From contig NZ_CM001436.1 in the NCBI RefSeq assembly GCF_000243255.1, positions 3,136,947 through 3,200,946 on the forward strand: DNA of 64,000 nt. Direction: 5' to 3'. Source of the stretch: Methanoplanus limicola DSM 2279 (GTDB taxonomy: Archaea > Halobacteriota > Methanomicrobia > Methanomicrobiales > Methanomicrobiaceae). Under the pieces are notes generated by a model that saw only the letters and a list, made by a program, of their open reading frames with translations, was not told the DNA's origin and did no database searches. A program made the translations under genes and the position numbers. Positions 52,358-61,313 of this stretch are shown piece after piece. Each line of letters opens with the position of its first letter. Positions within the stretch are counted from its first letter, which is position 1.

Positions 52358-53824
52358 TCACATTTCATCTTCTGACTTCAGGGCATCCTTCTTCCGGTAG
52401 CCCTCAAGAAGAAGTGAATTTATATTCTTCACAGGCTTTTCTGTGGAGTCCTGAATATGAAATTCACAGAAGGGGCATGAAGTGACTACAATATCACATC
52501 CGGTCTTCTGAATCTCAGTGTCCCTTAACTTACCAAGGGCTGCCGCCTCATCAGGCAGACCTGACCTGACACCGCCGCCTGCACCACAGCATATAGAGGG
52601 CATCTCAACGAAATCATCGGTGATCATTCTGAGAATCTCCCTCGGTTCACTCTCCACGCCCTGCCCCCTCATAAGGTGGCATGGGTCATGATAAGTAACC
52701 TTTACATCAAGTTTCTCAGGGGGCTCAATACCAATCTCAGTTAACAGTTCGTTGATGTCAACAACCTCATACGGAGTATTATAGTCGTTTTTAAGGGTGG
52801 AGCCACATCCGGCACACATCGTCATCACCCTCTTAATGCCCCTCTTCTCAAAGCATTCGATGTTCTTTCTCTTAAGGTCATCAAGAAAGGACGTCTGTCC
52901 GGTTCGTATCAGCGGAGAGCCACAGCAGACCTGCTCCTTTGGAATTATTACCCTGACACCGTTTCTTTTCAGGACCTCAAGAGCGTCAAGACCGTTCTGC
53001 ACAACCCTCATATTATACATGCAGCCGACAAAGAACCCAACCTCAGCCCTGACCTCACCGTCAGGTTCGATAACATCAGGAACCTGGCTGAATAAGGTCT
53101 CCTTCTGCACATCAACACTTCTTCCGGTAGCCTTTACAAGCTCTGCAACCTCCTGGTGCCTTGGAAGTGTGAAACCCTGCCGGTTAGCAAGCTCACGGAG
53201 TTTCTCTATCGCCTTATGGGGAATTCTTATATCCTTAGGGCAGACCTCAACACATTTCTGGCATGAAGTGCAGGTGAAAAGGCCTTCATCTACAGCGCCC
53301 GGAACAAGGTTTCTTATGTCCCTTGGATCAAGCTCAATCCTCATCTCCTGCCTCATCACAGTCGGCCCTTTAAAATCGACAACCTTCATTGCCGGACATG
53401 CAGACACGCAGCAGAGGCACTCGATACAGTCCCTTAAAGGCTTTATCACATCAATCTGCTCTTTTGTCGGAACCTCGCATGATTCACAGGGAACAACTCC
53501 CGGAATGTCCTTTAAAACCGGCTCAATATCCGTCACCAGGTCTTTTATCACCGGAAAATCAAGCGGCTCAATGACCATACCATCCACTGCCGCAGTCATA
53601 CAGGCTAAAACAGGCTCACCATTCATCTTTATGGCACAGCTGCCGCACTGACCTGCCCGGCAGCAGTACCTGAACATTAATGTCTGGTCAAGATTATCCT
53701 TAACATAAATGAGGGCATCAAGAACCATCGCTCCGTCATTCAGTGATACATCATACTCCCTCAGCTCAGGTCTCTCATCAGTACCCGGAGTGAAGCGTGA
53801 GATCTTAAGACTAATGTCCTGCAT
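52358..53824 (-). CDS. tfrB: Thiol:fumarate reductase subunit B (FeS and HdrD-like CCG domains)
   Basis: 488 residues: a [2Fe-2S] ferredoxin domain (YCCRAGQCGSC, CxxDGM-type loop), a ferredoxin-type two-cluster part (CIECLCCVSACP, CTSCQKCVEVCP) and two C-terminal CCG domains (GCMYN...QVCCGSPL, CAGCGST, CCGAGGG) like HdrD. It oxidises coenzymes M and B to their heterodisulfide while passing electrons to the flavin subunit. Overlaps tfrA (ATGA at 53824). Confidence 0.93.
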   Translation of the reverse strand: MQDISLKISRFTPGTDERPELREYDVSLNDGAMVLDALIYVKDNLDQTLMFRYCCRAGQCGSCAIKMNGEPVLACMTAAVDGMVIEPLDFPVIKDLVTDIEPVLKDIPGVVPCESCEVPTKEQIDVIKPLRDCIECLCCVSACPAMKVVDFKGPTVMRQEMRIELDPRDIRNLVPGAVDEGLFTCTSCQKCVEVCPKDIRIPHKAIEKLRELANRQGFTLPRHQEVAELVKATGRSVDVQKETLFSQVPDVIEPDGEVRAEVGFFVGCMYNMRVVQNGLDALEVLKRNGVRVIIPKEQVCCGSPLIRTGQTSFLDDLKRKNIECFEKRGIKRVMTMCAGCGSTLKNDYNTPYEVVDINELLTEIGIEPPEKLDVKVTYHDPCHLMRGQGVESEPREILRMITDDFVEMPSICCGAGGGVRSGLPDEAAALGKLRDTEIQKTGCDIVVTSCPFCEFHIQDSTEKPVKNINSLLLEGYRKKDALKSEDEM

Positions 53825-55527
53825 CAGAGAACCTCCTTCTTCTCAATCCCTGACCGGGATATTGACTGGAAGGTATGCCCGAATGGTGATTTTTCCGGAG
53901 TCCACGCGGTTTCAATATCGGTTCTAACATGAGCACCGCGCGACTCTTCCCTCATAATTGCCCCTTTGACAATCAGTTCAGCCACCTCAAGCATATCCTG
54001 AACAGTCCAGCAGTCAATAAAAGAGCCTGATTCAGCAGCCTTTGGCTTTAACTTCTTCAGTTCTGCAATCTCCTTTAAAGCCGTCTTCAGTTTTTCCCCG
54101 GTTCTGAATATTCCGGCATCATCCCACATAACCCTCTTGAGCCGTCTCTTAATCTCAGCAGGGTTTGTATCGCCTGAGAGATATGAATCAAGCTTCTGCC
54201 TGATAATACCGATCTGGTGCTCATCAGCGACCTTCTCCATATCAGGTTCATTTCCGGCATAAAAGCCTGCACGCCTGCCAAACACCTGCGTGTCGGCAAG
54301 TGCATTGCCTCCCAGACGGTTGGCGCCATGAACTCCTCCGGCCACTTCCCCGCAGGCAAAAAGACCTTTTACAGTGGTCCTGCATTCCGGGGTTATCCTC
54401 AGTCCGCCCATAATATGGTGAGCAGTCGGTGCAACCTCCATAGGCTCGTTTCTGATGTCAACCCCCGACTGGAGGAACTGTTCAAGCATGACAGGCAGCT
54501 TCTCCTCAATATCCTTATCATCAAGATGGGAGACATCCAGATAGACGCCGCCCCTGTCAGTACCACGCCCTTCAGAAATTTCGGTTGCGATAGCACGCGA
54601 GACTACGTCCCTTGTGGACAGCTCCATCCTCTCAGGATCATACTTCTCCATGAAACGCCTTCCTTTGGAATCTTTGAGAAGACCACCCTCTCCGCGTACA
54701 GCCTCTGTAATAAGGCGCCCCCTTGCATCGTAAGGATGGACCGCACCGGTTGGATGAAACTGCACCATCTCCATATCTATCAGTTCCGCCCCGGCCCTGT
54801 AACCCATGGCAAATCCCTGCCCGTTTCCGGTGGCACAGTTGGTGGAGATGTCATAGACCTGTGTTCCGCCTCCGGTTGCAAGAACAACTGCGTCCGCTTC
54901 AATAATTACCAGATTTCCGTTTATATCAACCGCAGCAGCACCACAGACTATGTCTCCCCTCTTCAGAAGCTCAATGACCGTCACCTCAGCGAGAACCTTT
55001 ACATCACTTATTCTGAGGCGTTCAATCAGGGTCATCATTATCTCATGACCGGTGCGATCCCCTGCATAGCATGTCCGGGGGAATCTCTGCCCTCCGAAAG
55101 GACGCTGTGCAATCTCCCGCTCCGCAGTCACATCAAATACAGCCCCCCATTTAACAAGGTCATTCATCCTCTCCGGAGATTCATTCACAAGAACATCAAC
55201 AAGTTTTGGGTCATTGAGATATGCACCCCCTTTAAGTGTATCCTCCTCATGCATGGGGCATGAGTCATCCTCCTTCATGACGGCGTTGTAACCACCCTCC
55301 GCCATTGTTGTGCATCCGCCTTTCCCGGCAATCGTCCGGGTAACAAGAATAGTCTCACCAAACTGTGACGCTTCTATTGCCGCCCTTGTACCCGAACCGC
55401 CGCTGCCGATCACAAGGACATGACAGGACAGGACCTTTCTGTTATAATCACCATATTCCGAATTCTCTGAAACCATATTATGATCCAATATGTTCTGAAA
55501 TGACATAAAGAAATAGTTAATTAACAT
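53824..55527 (-). CDS. tfrA: Thiol:fumarate reductase flavoprotein subunit A
   Basis: 567 residues. FAD site VIGSGGSGTRAAIEAS, GKGGCTTMAEGG, substrate region FHPTGAVHPYDARG, HHIMGG and the C-terminal GANRLGGNALADTQVF. Fumarate is reduced to succinate using CoM-SH and CoB-SH, feeding the reductive TCA pathway. The start is unsure: ATG 55527 lies close to a TATA-like TTTATATATTATT at 55561-55549, and ATG 55476 (MVSENSEYGD) is another choice with no Shine-Dalgarno. Confidence 0.92.
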   Translation of the reverse strand: MLINYFFMSFQNILDHNMVSENSEYGDYNRKVLSCHVLVIGSGGSGTRAAIEASQFGETILVTRTIAGKGGCTTMAEGGYNAVMKEDDSCPMHEEDTLKGGAYLNDPKLVDVLVNESPERMNDLVKWGAVFDVTAEREIAQRPFGGQRFPRTCYAGDRTGHEIMMTLIERLRISDVKVLAEVTVIELLKRGDIVCGAAAVDINGNLVIIEADAVVLATGGGTQVYDISTNCATGNGQGFAMGYRAGAELIDMEMVQFHPTGAVHPYDARGRLITEAVRGEGGLLKDSKGRRFMEKYDPERMELSTRDVVSRAIATEISEGRGTDRGGVYLDVSHLDDKDIEEKLPVMLEQFLQSGVDIRNEPMEVAPTAHHIMGGLRITPECRTTVKGLFACGEVAGGVHGANRLGGNALADTQVFGRRAGFYAGNEPDMEKVADEHQIGIIRQKLDSYLSGDTNPAEIKRRLKRVMWDDAGIFRTGEKLKTALKEIAELKKLKPKAAESGSFIDCWTVQDMLEVAELIVKGAIMREESRGAHVRTDIETAWTPEKSPFGHTFQSISRSGIEKKEVL

Positions 55528-55578
55528 TGTCTGTCCGACAAAAATATAATAATATATAAATGTGCTCCGGATTATTGC

Positions 55579-57441
55579 TCACTCAAAACGGCAATATTCC
55601 TCAGGGATAGAGATATCAAACCTTGCACCTTTACCCTCTTTACCGGTTTCATGAATTTCCATACCGGACGATGCGAGAATCTCCCTTGCCAGGAAGAGGC
55701 CAAGGCCGGTATTTTCACCAAATTTCTTATCAAATATTCTCTCTTTATCCTTTTCAGCCACTCCGGATCCGTCATCCTCAATGATGAGATGGCCGGATCC
55801 TTCAGACTCGTAAAAAGAAACGGATATTGAAGTCACGTTCGTTCCATGCCTTACGGAATTTTCAAAGAGGTTGAATAACACCTTTCTAAACATAGGATCT
55901 GCAAGAACAGAGAGATTTCCGGTACTTACATTAAAACTGACCTGCCAGAAGAGGCTGTTCCGGATAATTTCATCAACAAGTACACCTATATTATGCCATA
56001 CCGGCTTTTTAAGCCCTACCTGCCGGTAATCTGAAGCAAAGGATATATGATCCCTCACTGCCAGGACAATGTCATCAATAACCTTAAGGAAATCTTCATC
56101 ATCCCTGCCCTTCTCCCTGTTAAGCCTCATATAACGTACATATGAAGAGAGGGCAAGAATCTGATTCTGAATATCATGCAGCGTAATCCCGGAGATAAGA
56201 GACAGTTTATTATTCAGCTTCTCCAGTTCTTCCTCTTTTCTCCTGTTCTTTTCAAGTTCACTGTCCAGATTATCAGAGGTCTTCTGCAGGAGGTCAATCT
56301 CTCCCTTAAGCCTTCGTACAAGGACCTCAATCTTACCCCTGAGATATTCACCCTCAGCAGACTGGGTTTTGTTAATAGGATGATCAAGGTCACCTCCGGC
56401 AATAACCTCAATGTCATGTATAATTGATCTGATCGGTTTTGTGAAGTAATACGCTATATAATAGGCAGATAAAAGGCTGATACCGGATGCGAGTATAATG
56501 AACATCCAGATATAGTACGTGAGCATATCCAGCGTGGCATTAAGATTTTTAGTTGAAAAAACCAGTTCTGCAGCAAGGCTCATCTGGGTTGAAGAGGGGG
56601 CACTCCCGTCATCAAGATCAATATAGATGTATTTTGTAATTGTCTCACCGGAGGAATTGATATATTCAAGGTCGGATTTCTCCTCAAAAACTTCCTTAAG
56701 TCTCTCTTTTGTCAGGCCATCTGCGAGATCACCACCGACCTCCTTATATGCAATATTATACACCTTTGATGAAAGAAGATTGTAATTCTGTTCCGAGAGC
56801 AGATCACCAATACCTCCGTATTTGAAGACCTTTCTTCCCTCCTGGAAAACTTCAGATGTAAAACCGAATTCGAGGAGATATTTATGGTCAGGTGTGGGGA
56901 GATAAGCATATTTTTTAAGGTTTACCTCTCCTGACCATCCGCCTGTGGCACGGTCACCGACAAATTTGTCCCCTGTCCGGATAGCATCAATTTTATCAAA
57001 AAATTCAGGGTATTCACTGAAGTCAAGGCCGATATCTTTCTCATAAGTTGTGTACTCAACGACTCCGGACTCATTGATTATATATAGTTCAAGCGTCCCA
57101 AAATTTGAAAGCCCTATACTATCTCTCAGATTATCGAGATCTATCGCAGAAGGTTCCCTGCCGGAATTTTCATACGCCTCTGTAAAAAGAACGAATGATT
57201 CCATCATTTCACGGTCATAGGCACTCTCATAAGTTTTTAAGCCCGTATTAACAAGATTCACATGGTTTTTGATAACAACAACCGAATCGTCCACACGGTC
57301 ATAGTACTGATTTTCAAAACTCGTTTTAAGTGTAGAATACGTTGCAGCAGAGATGATCAGGATAAGAATAAGAAAGATGATAAAAAAACCAAGAGCTAAC
57401 TTTGTCTGCTGTGATGCCTTCTTTTCTACTCCTTCCTGCAT
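55579..57441 (-). CDS. Cache-HAMP sensor histidine kinase
   Basis: 620 residues: membrane helix (about 17-37), extracellular Cache-type domain (38-300), second helix (about 315-335), HAMP-like linker, coiled coil, a phosphoacceptor helix with His in TLHDIQNQILALSSY, and a HATPase domain (ENSVRHG, DDGSGVAEKD, NTGLGLFLAREI). Complete kinase. It is divergent from a receiver-HTH response regulator across 344 bp, so the two probably form a two-component system. Confidence 0.9.
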   Translation of the reverse strand: MQEGVEKKASQQTKLALGFFIIFLILILIISAATYSTLKTSFENQYYDRVDDSVVVIKNHVNLVNTGLKTYESAYDREMMESFVLFTEAYENSGREPSAIDLDNLRDSIGLSNFGTLELYIINESGVVEYTTYEKDIGLDFSEYPEFFDKIDAIRTGDKFVGDRATGGWSGEVNLKKYAYLPTPDHKYLLEFGFTSEVFQEGRKVFKYGGIGDLLSEQNYNLLSSKVYNIAYKEVGGDLADGLTKERLKEVFEEKSDLEYINSSGETITKYIYIDLDDGSAPSSTQMSLAAELVFSTKNLNATLDMLTYYIWMFIILASGISLLSAYYIAYYFTKPIRSIIHDIEVIAGGDLDHPINKTQSAEGEYLRGKIEVLVRRLKGEIDLLQKTSDNLDSELEKNRRKEEELEKLNNKLSLISGITLHDIQNQILALSSYVRYMRLNREKGRDDEDFLKVIDDIVLAVRDHISFASDYRQVGLKKPVWHNIGVLVDEIIRNSLFWQVSFNVSTGNLSVLADPMFRKVLFNLFENSVRHGTNVTSISVSFYESEGSGHLIIEDDGSGVAEKDKERIFDKKFGENTGLGLFLAREILASSGMEIHETGKEGKGARFDISIPEEYCRFE

Positions 57442-57492
57442 AAACTACCATCCTTCACAAATAATAATAAGAGTGATAAATCGGTTCACAGA

Positions 57493-57505
57493 TTTATAAA
57501 ATATT
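57493..57505 (-). promoter_or_regulatory. TATA box of the histidine kinase gene
   Basis: AATATTTTATAAA on the minus strand; transcription would begin near 57473, giving a leader of about 30 bases to ATG 57441. Confidence 0.45.
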
Positions 57506-57750
57506 ACCTTACCCACACAACATATATCTAAATAAATACATGTCAAAAAATACCACATCGGCAGAGAAGTAATACATACCGGGACAGGATAACACTGCAC
57601 GAATGAGGATCAACCGACAATTGGATAATATCAGAAAATTTTTTGACAATTTTTGAGATAAATACCATCCAGATGGGCAAAAAGAGCAATTAAATTACCT
57701 CATAGTCTACGGGAGAAATAGCCATCCGGCAGCCCGTTGAATTGAAAATC

Positions 57751-57759
57751 ATATATATT
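57751..57759 (+). promoter_or_regulatory. TATA box of the response-regulator gene
   Basis: ATATATATT centred about 30 bases before the ATG at 57786, predicting a very short leader. Confidence 0.45.
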
Positions 57760-57785
57760 GGCAAAACCATAAGTAAAACTGCTCT

Positions 57786-59744
57786 ATGAGTCTGAAAAAA
57801 GAGATCAACCTTCTTTATGTTGATGATGAAAGCATACTGCATAAAACATTTAAGCCCACAATGGAGATGCTCACCGGCTTTAAGGTGGATTCGGCACAAT
57901 CCGGTATGCAGGCCCTTGATATGATTGAAAATACCTCCTATGATACAATCATATCTGATTATGACATGCCCGGAATGAATGGCCTGGAGCTGCTAAAAAT
58001 AATCAGAGGCAGGGGTAATGACATCCCGTATATCATCTTCACCGGAAAAAGCAGTGAGGAAGTAGTAATTGAAGCCTTAAACTCCGGAGTTGATTTTTAC
58101 CTGCTAAAAGAGGCTGAAATTGATAATATATGTTCTGAGCTGAAAAGAAAAATACCTCCCCTTGTGGAAGAGAGGATAATCAAAATAACACAGTCTGAGA
58201 AGAGAGAGGCCATGCAGGATCTTATAGACCATTCTCCGGATTCAGCGTTCCTGCTCAATGCAGACAAGAAAATAATCACTGCAAACAGGGGCGGCAGAGA
58301 TTTTATAAACTCTTTTTCAAACAGTATAAATACGGATATTACCGGAATGTCATTCTATGACATTCTTCCGCACCAGATAGCGGAAATAAAAAGCAGCTCC
58401 ACAGACAAAGCCGCTGAAGAAGGAAGGGAAGCAATCTGCTATGAAGAATATATGGGAAAACGCTACAAAATATATATTACGCCACATTATAACATTGAAG
58501 GGGAACTCCATTACATATCGTACTTTCAGAGAGCACTTAAGAAGGGAGAGAAAAAAGAAGGAGACCCCGCACAGTCCATATCACTGGATATAAAACTGAG
58601 ACACTATAAGGATAACCTTGCCGCAGTCCAGTTTCCACTTACAGCAGATATTGCTGCCGCGATTATATTTGCACTCTCCTCCGGTCCAAAAACCATCATT
58701 GATTTATGTGATATTACTTTGTCAAGCAGTCCCAATATAACTTCAAGACTTAAAATCCTCAGAGAGAAAAATATTGTCCTTAAAGATGACGAAGAATACA
58801 GGCTGAGTGTCACCGGATCAATAATCGCAGACAAAATAAAAGGCTTTATAATTTCAATCAACAGAAAATGGCATGAACCTTACAAAGAAGCGGAGGAATC
58901 GGATTACGGTGAAGATGAGACCTCTTATTTCATCAGGAATAAATCAGATGCCCAGGCAATAATCAGATCCACAATCCTGACAACCATACTTCTGGCACTT
59001 AATGAAGATATGATGTCCAGGTACCTGTTAAGGGACATCACCGGAAGTTCTTCCGTGGCACTATCGCCAAAAATTGCATGGTTAAAAGAGAAAGCGCTTA
59101 TTGATGAGAAGGAGCATGAATACTGCTTAACAAGAAAAGGCAGAATTGTCGCGACACATCTCGAAGAATACATTCTATCTTCAGCAGTCATATACAAAAA
59201 CAGCAGTTTCTGGACGGGACACTCACTGGACTGGATGCCGGACTTTGCAAAGGACACATTTTATGAACTTATACATGCTGAAGTTCATTATAATTCTCCG
59301 GATGAAATTGTCAGCAGAGGAGATATACACAAAGACCATATTCTTGAGCCAAAATATCTCCATGGCGTCTCAGATTATTCCCTTCTCTGCCTTCCGGCAG
59401 TATCAATGCCCAGAATATGCCGTCACCACAACTGTGAATTTATAATCTCAAAAGATGGAGCAGAGGATGAATCTGAATTAAAAGAATTTATAGAAGATAT
59501 TGATGAAGATATAAAATCTTTTTTAAAGGTCCACATATCAGAATTCCCGCACACTTTCAGCATTATAGTCACAGATAAGTATTTTGAAATGAAGTTAATG
59601 ACAGACAACTGCAGATTTTTTGATACTATAGAGTACCTCGTAAGCACTTCACCTGAAGCGTGTATGTGGGGTGAAAGGCTGTTTCAGTATTATAAAAGTA
59701 AATCAGTTCCGTACAAAATAAATTCAGAAAAATCTACAGAGTAA
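57786..59744 (+). CDS. Receiver-PAS-double winged-HTH regulator (FilR/DUF1724-like)
   Basis: 652 residues: a receiver domain (1-120; acidic Asp13-Asp14, phosphoacceptor Asp58 in SDYDMPGMNG), a PAS-like domain (about 137-255), then two winged-HTH units with DUF1724-type extensions (ITLSSSPNITSRLKILREKN near 320 and ITGSSSVALSPKIAWLKEKA near 425) and a C-terminal ligand-type domain. Resembles FilR regulators of methanogens. Direct DNA-binding output is expected. Divergent from the Cache-HAMP kinase, its likely partner. Confidence 0.85.
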   Translation: MSLKKEINLLYVDDESILHKTFKPTMEMLTGFKVDSAQSGMQALDMIENTSYDTIISDYDMPGMNGLELLKIIRGRGNDIPYIIFTGKSSEEVVIEALNSGVDFYLLKEAEIDNICSELKRKIPPLVEERIIKITQSEKREAMQDLIDHSPDSAFLLNADKKIITANRGGRDFINSFSNSINTDITGMSFYDILPHQIAEIKSSSTDKAAEEGREAICYEEYMGKRYKIYITPHYNIEGELHYISYFQRALKKGEKKEGDPAQSISLDIKLRHYKDNLAAVQFPLTADIAAAIIFALSSGPKTIIDLCDITLSSSPNITSRLKILREKNIVLKDDEEYRLSVTGSIIADKIKGFIISINRKWHEPYKEAEESDYGEDETSYFIRNKSDAQAIIRSTILTTILLALNEDMMSRYLLRDITGSSSVALSPKIAWLKEKALIDEKEHEYCLTRKGRIVATHLEEYILSSAVIYKNSSFWTGHSLDWMPDFAKDTFYELIHAEVHYNSPDEIVSRGDIHKDHILEPKYLHGVSDYSLLCLPAVSMPRICRHHNCEFIISKDGAEDESELKEFIEDIDEDIKSFLKVHISEFPHTFSIIVTDKYFEMKLMTDNCRFFDTIEYLVSTSPEACMWGERLFQYYKSKSVPYKINSEKSTE

Positions 59745-59983
59745 ATTTACGCCTGCCTGAGCAGTGAAAAGAAAGTTAACAATTTAACAATTAAATCCGG
59801 CATAAAAAAAACGGACCTCAAAAAATATCCCTGCCATAGATACTGCATCATATAATTCTGGTGGATAATGCAATATTTCTGGCGGGCATATTTTACAGGC
59901 CCTGAATTATTATTTTGCCGGTACTTTTTCTGGCATCAGACTGGATTTTCATGCCTGAATGACTAAGCCGGAAGAATTTTCCC

Positions 59984-60448
59984 TTAGAGCATCTTAATAA
60001 GGGCTTTTTCAGCCGCAAGACGTACAGACACAGATTCATCATTGTAAAGGGTGAAGAGTTTTTCAACGGATTCTGGATCGCAGATCTTTGCCAGACTTTC
60101 GGCAGAGATGTACCGGACTAAGCTGTTTTCATGATTTAACGAATTTATGAAGAGAGATGTCGATAATGGATTTCCAAAATTTGCCAATGCCATTGAGATG
60201 AGTACACGGTCACTGACCGGCATTGCATTAATCAGATTAAACAAATGATCTGTAATTCCGGATGGCGGGGCCGGCAGTGTACCTGATGCCCTTAAATTCT
60301 CTTCGTAGCGGTTTAAAATTTCGCCGAGCAATATAATGGCATCTTCGCTTTGTGCATGAGGATTTCTTCCGTGAAGGATTGTATTGGAATGACTGCCAGG
60401 CATTGGTGAATAATTATTGTATCGTTTCTCCATCACCTTATATGACAT
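59984..60448 (-). CDS. HEAT-repeat protein
   Basis: 154 residues. A polar N-terminus (about 1-75) then two or three HEAT-like repeats (LVRYISAESLAKICDPESVEKL, SVRLAAEKALIKML). No signal peptide, so cytosolic. Start at ATG 60448 has AAGGAGAG about ten bases upstream. Function unknown; a protein-binding adaptor is likely. Confidence 0.72.
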   Translation of the reverse strand: MSYKVMEKRYNNYSPMPGSHSNTILHGRNPHAQSEDAIILLGEILNRYEENLRASGTLPAPPSGITDHLFNLINAMPVSDRVLISMALANFGNPLSTSLFINSLNHENSLVRYISAESLAKICDPESVEKLFTLYNDESVSVRLAAEKALIKML

Positions 60449-60709
60449 ATGATATTCTCTCCTTCTCTTTCCGGCGCCCCCAGCGCCAATGGTTAACTTG
60501 GATCTATAGTAAATTAATAAGCACCCCTGATTATTTTTTCATCCGAAATTAATATATATGATATTTTGATGCGTACGTCAAATGATTATCGATAATGTCG
60601 TCAATACAAAATAAGGAAATATCTGCTAAAAAAGGTAAAAAAACGGATAAACAGCCTGAATATCAAAAATTAAATATGCTATATTCTAAGTCCGGTGCAC
60701 CGTATTCCA

Positions 60710-61000
60710 CTATCGGTTTTTAAGATATTTCAGTATCTCCTTCAGAGACGGCTTTTTACCATACATCAGCATTCCGGCGCGGAAGATCTTTGCAGAGATT
60801 TTCAGGGCGGCAAGTATTGAAACTGTAAGAATAACAAGACTCAGAAAACTGAAAAAACAGTCGCTGAAAAGAGAACATCCGGATGGAGATAGGTAAATCT
60901 TCGTAATACCCAGGCATTGCCCGGATATATTACACCAATGCCATTCATTACAGGAGAATATGGGAATAACAAAACCGGAATCAGGATTTCCGCAAACCAA
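60710..61000 (-). pseudogene. Decayed 3' end of an ABC-2-type permease gene
   Basis: One frame (60850-60710) ends ISAKIFRAGMLMYGKKPSLK, the usual C-terminus of NatB/ABC-2 permeases. Upstream, the same family's pattern appears split between two frames: NPDSGFVIP (about 60988-60962), then FPYSPVM and YPGNAW in the other frame (60966-60910), then back. At least two frameshifts are needed to read it through, so it cannot encode a working protein. The rest of the permease and its ATPase are absent. Confidence 0.6.
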
Positions 61001-61048
61001 AGAAATATTTCAGTTCTGTCCAAAATAATGAAGAGAAAAAACAAAGAG

Positions 61049-61252
61049 ATGACTACCATTACAGATGCAAGACAGAGAAGCAATATCACTCCCGGAATTT
61101 TAGTTAAAATTGTACTGAAGAAAGACCAGAGAAGCGGGAAACTCACAGACGGAAAGGTAAGTGAAATACTGACAAACTCCTCATACCATCCGCACGGAAT
61201 TAAGGTACGCCTCTCTGACGGACAGGTCGGAAGAGTAAAGGAAATATCATAA
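61049..61252 (+). CDS. YwbE-family protein
   Basis: 67 residues: ITPGILVKIVLKKDQRSGKL, HPHGIKVRLSDGQVGRVKEI, the full YwbE (DUF2196) sequence pattern. ATG 61049 gives the usual size of about 65 residues, whereas the frame runs up to 60917 without family similarity. Function unknown; the KOW-like fold suggests RNA or ribosome contact. Divergent from the permease fragment. Confidence 0.82.
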   Translation: MTTITDARQRSNITPGILVKIVLKKDQRSGKLTDGKVSEILTNSSYHPHGIKVRLSDGQVGRVKEIS

Positions 61253-61313
61253 ATCAAATCAAAAATAACCATAAATATATATATTTCAATCATCCGGCCA
61301 AGATGACTGACTC

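Larger units (their letters stand above)
57442..57785. other. Divergent promoter region of the kinase/regulator pair
   Basis: 344 bp without a gene. Minus-strand TATA-like AATATTTTATAAA at 57493-57505 (about 55 bases before the kinase ATG) and plus-strand ATATATATT at 57751-57759 (about 30 bases before the regulator ATG). The middle has A/T-rich repeats of TTTTTGACAATTTTTGA type near 57640. Confidence 0.55.

Noticed and set aside
52797..53651. 284-residue plus-strand ORF
   Set aside because: Antisense to tfrB, whose Cys motifs are complete.
54217..55263. 348-residue plus-strand ORF
   Set aside because: Lies opposite the well-supported tfrA gene and has no family resemblance; a shadow of GC-biased codons.
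60841..61293. 150-residue minus-strand ORF
   Set aside because: Its first half is antisense to the YwbE gene, whose protein family is clear. Only its tail shows permease-like words, used as pseudogene evidence.
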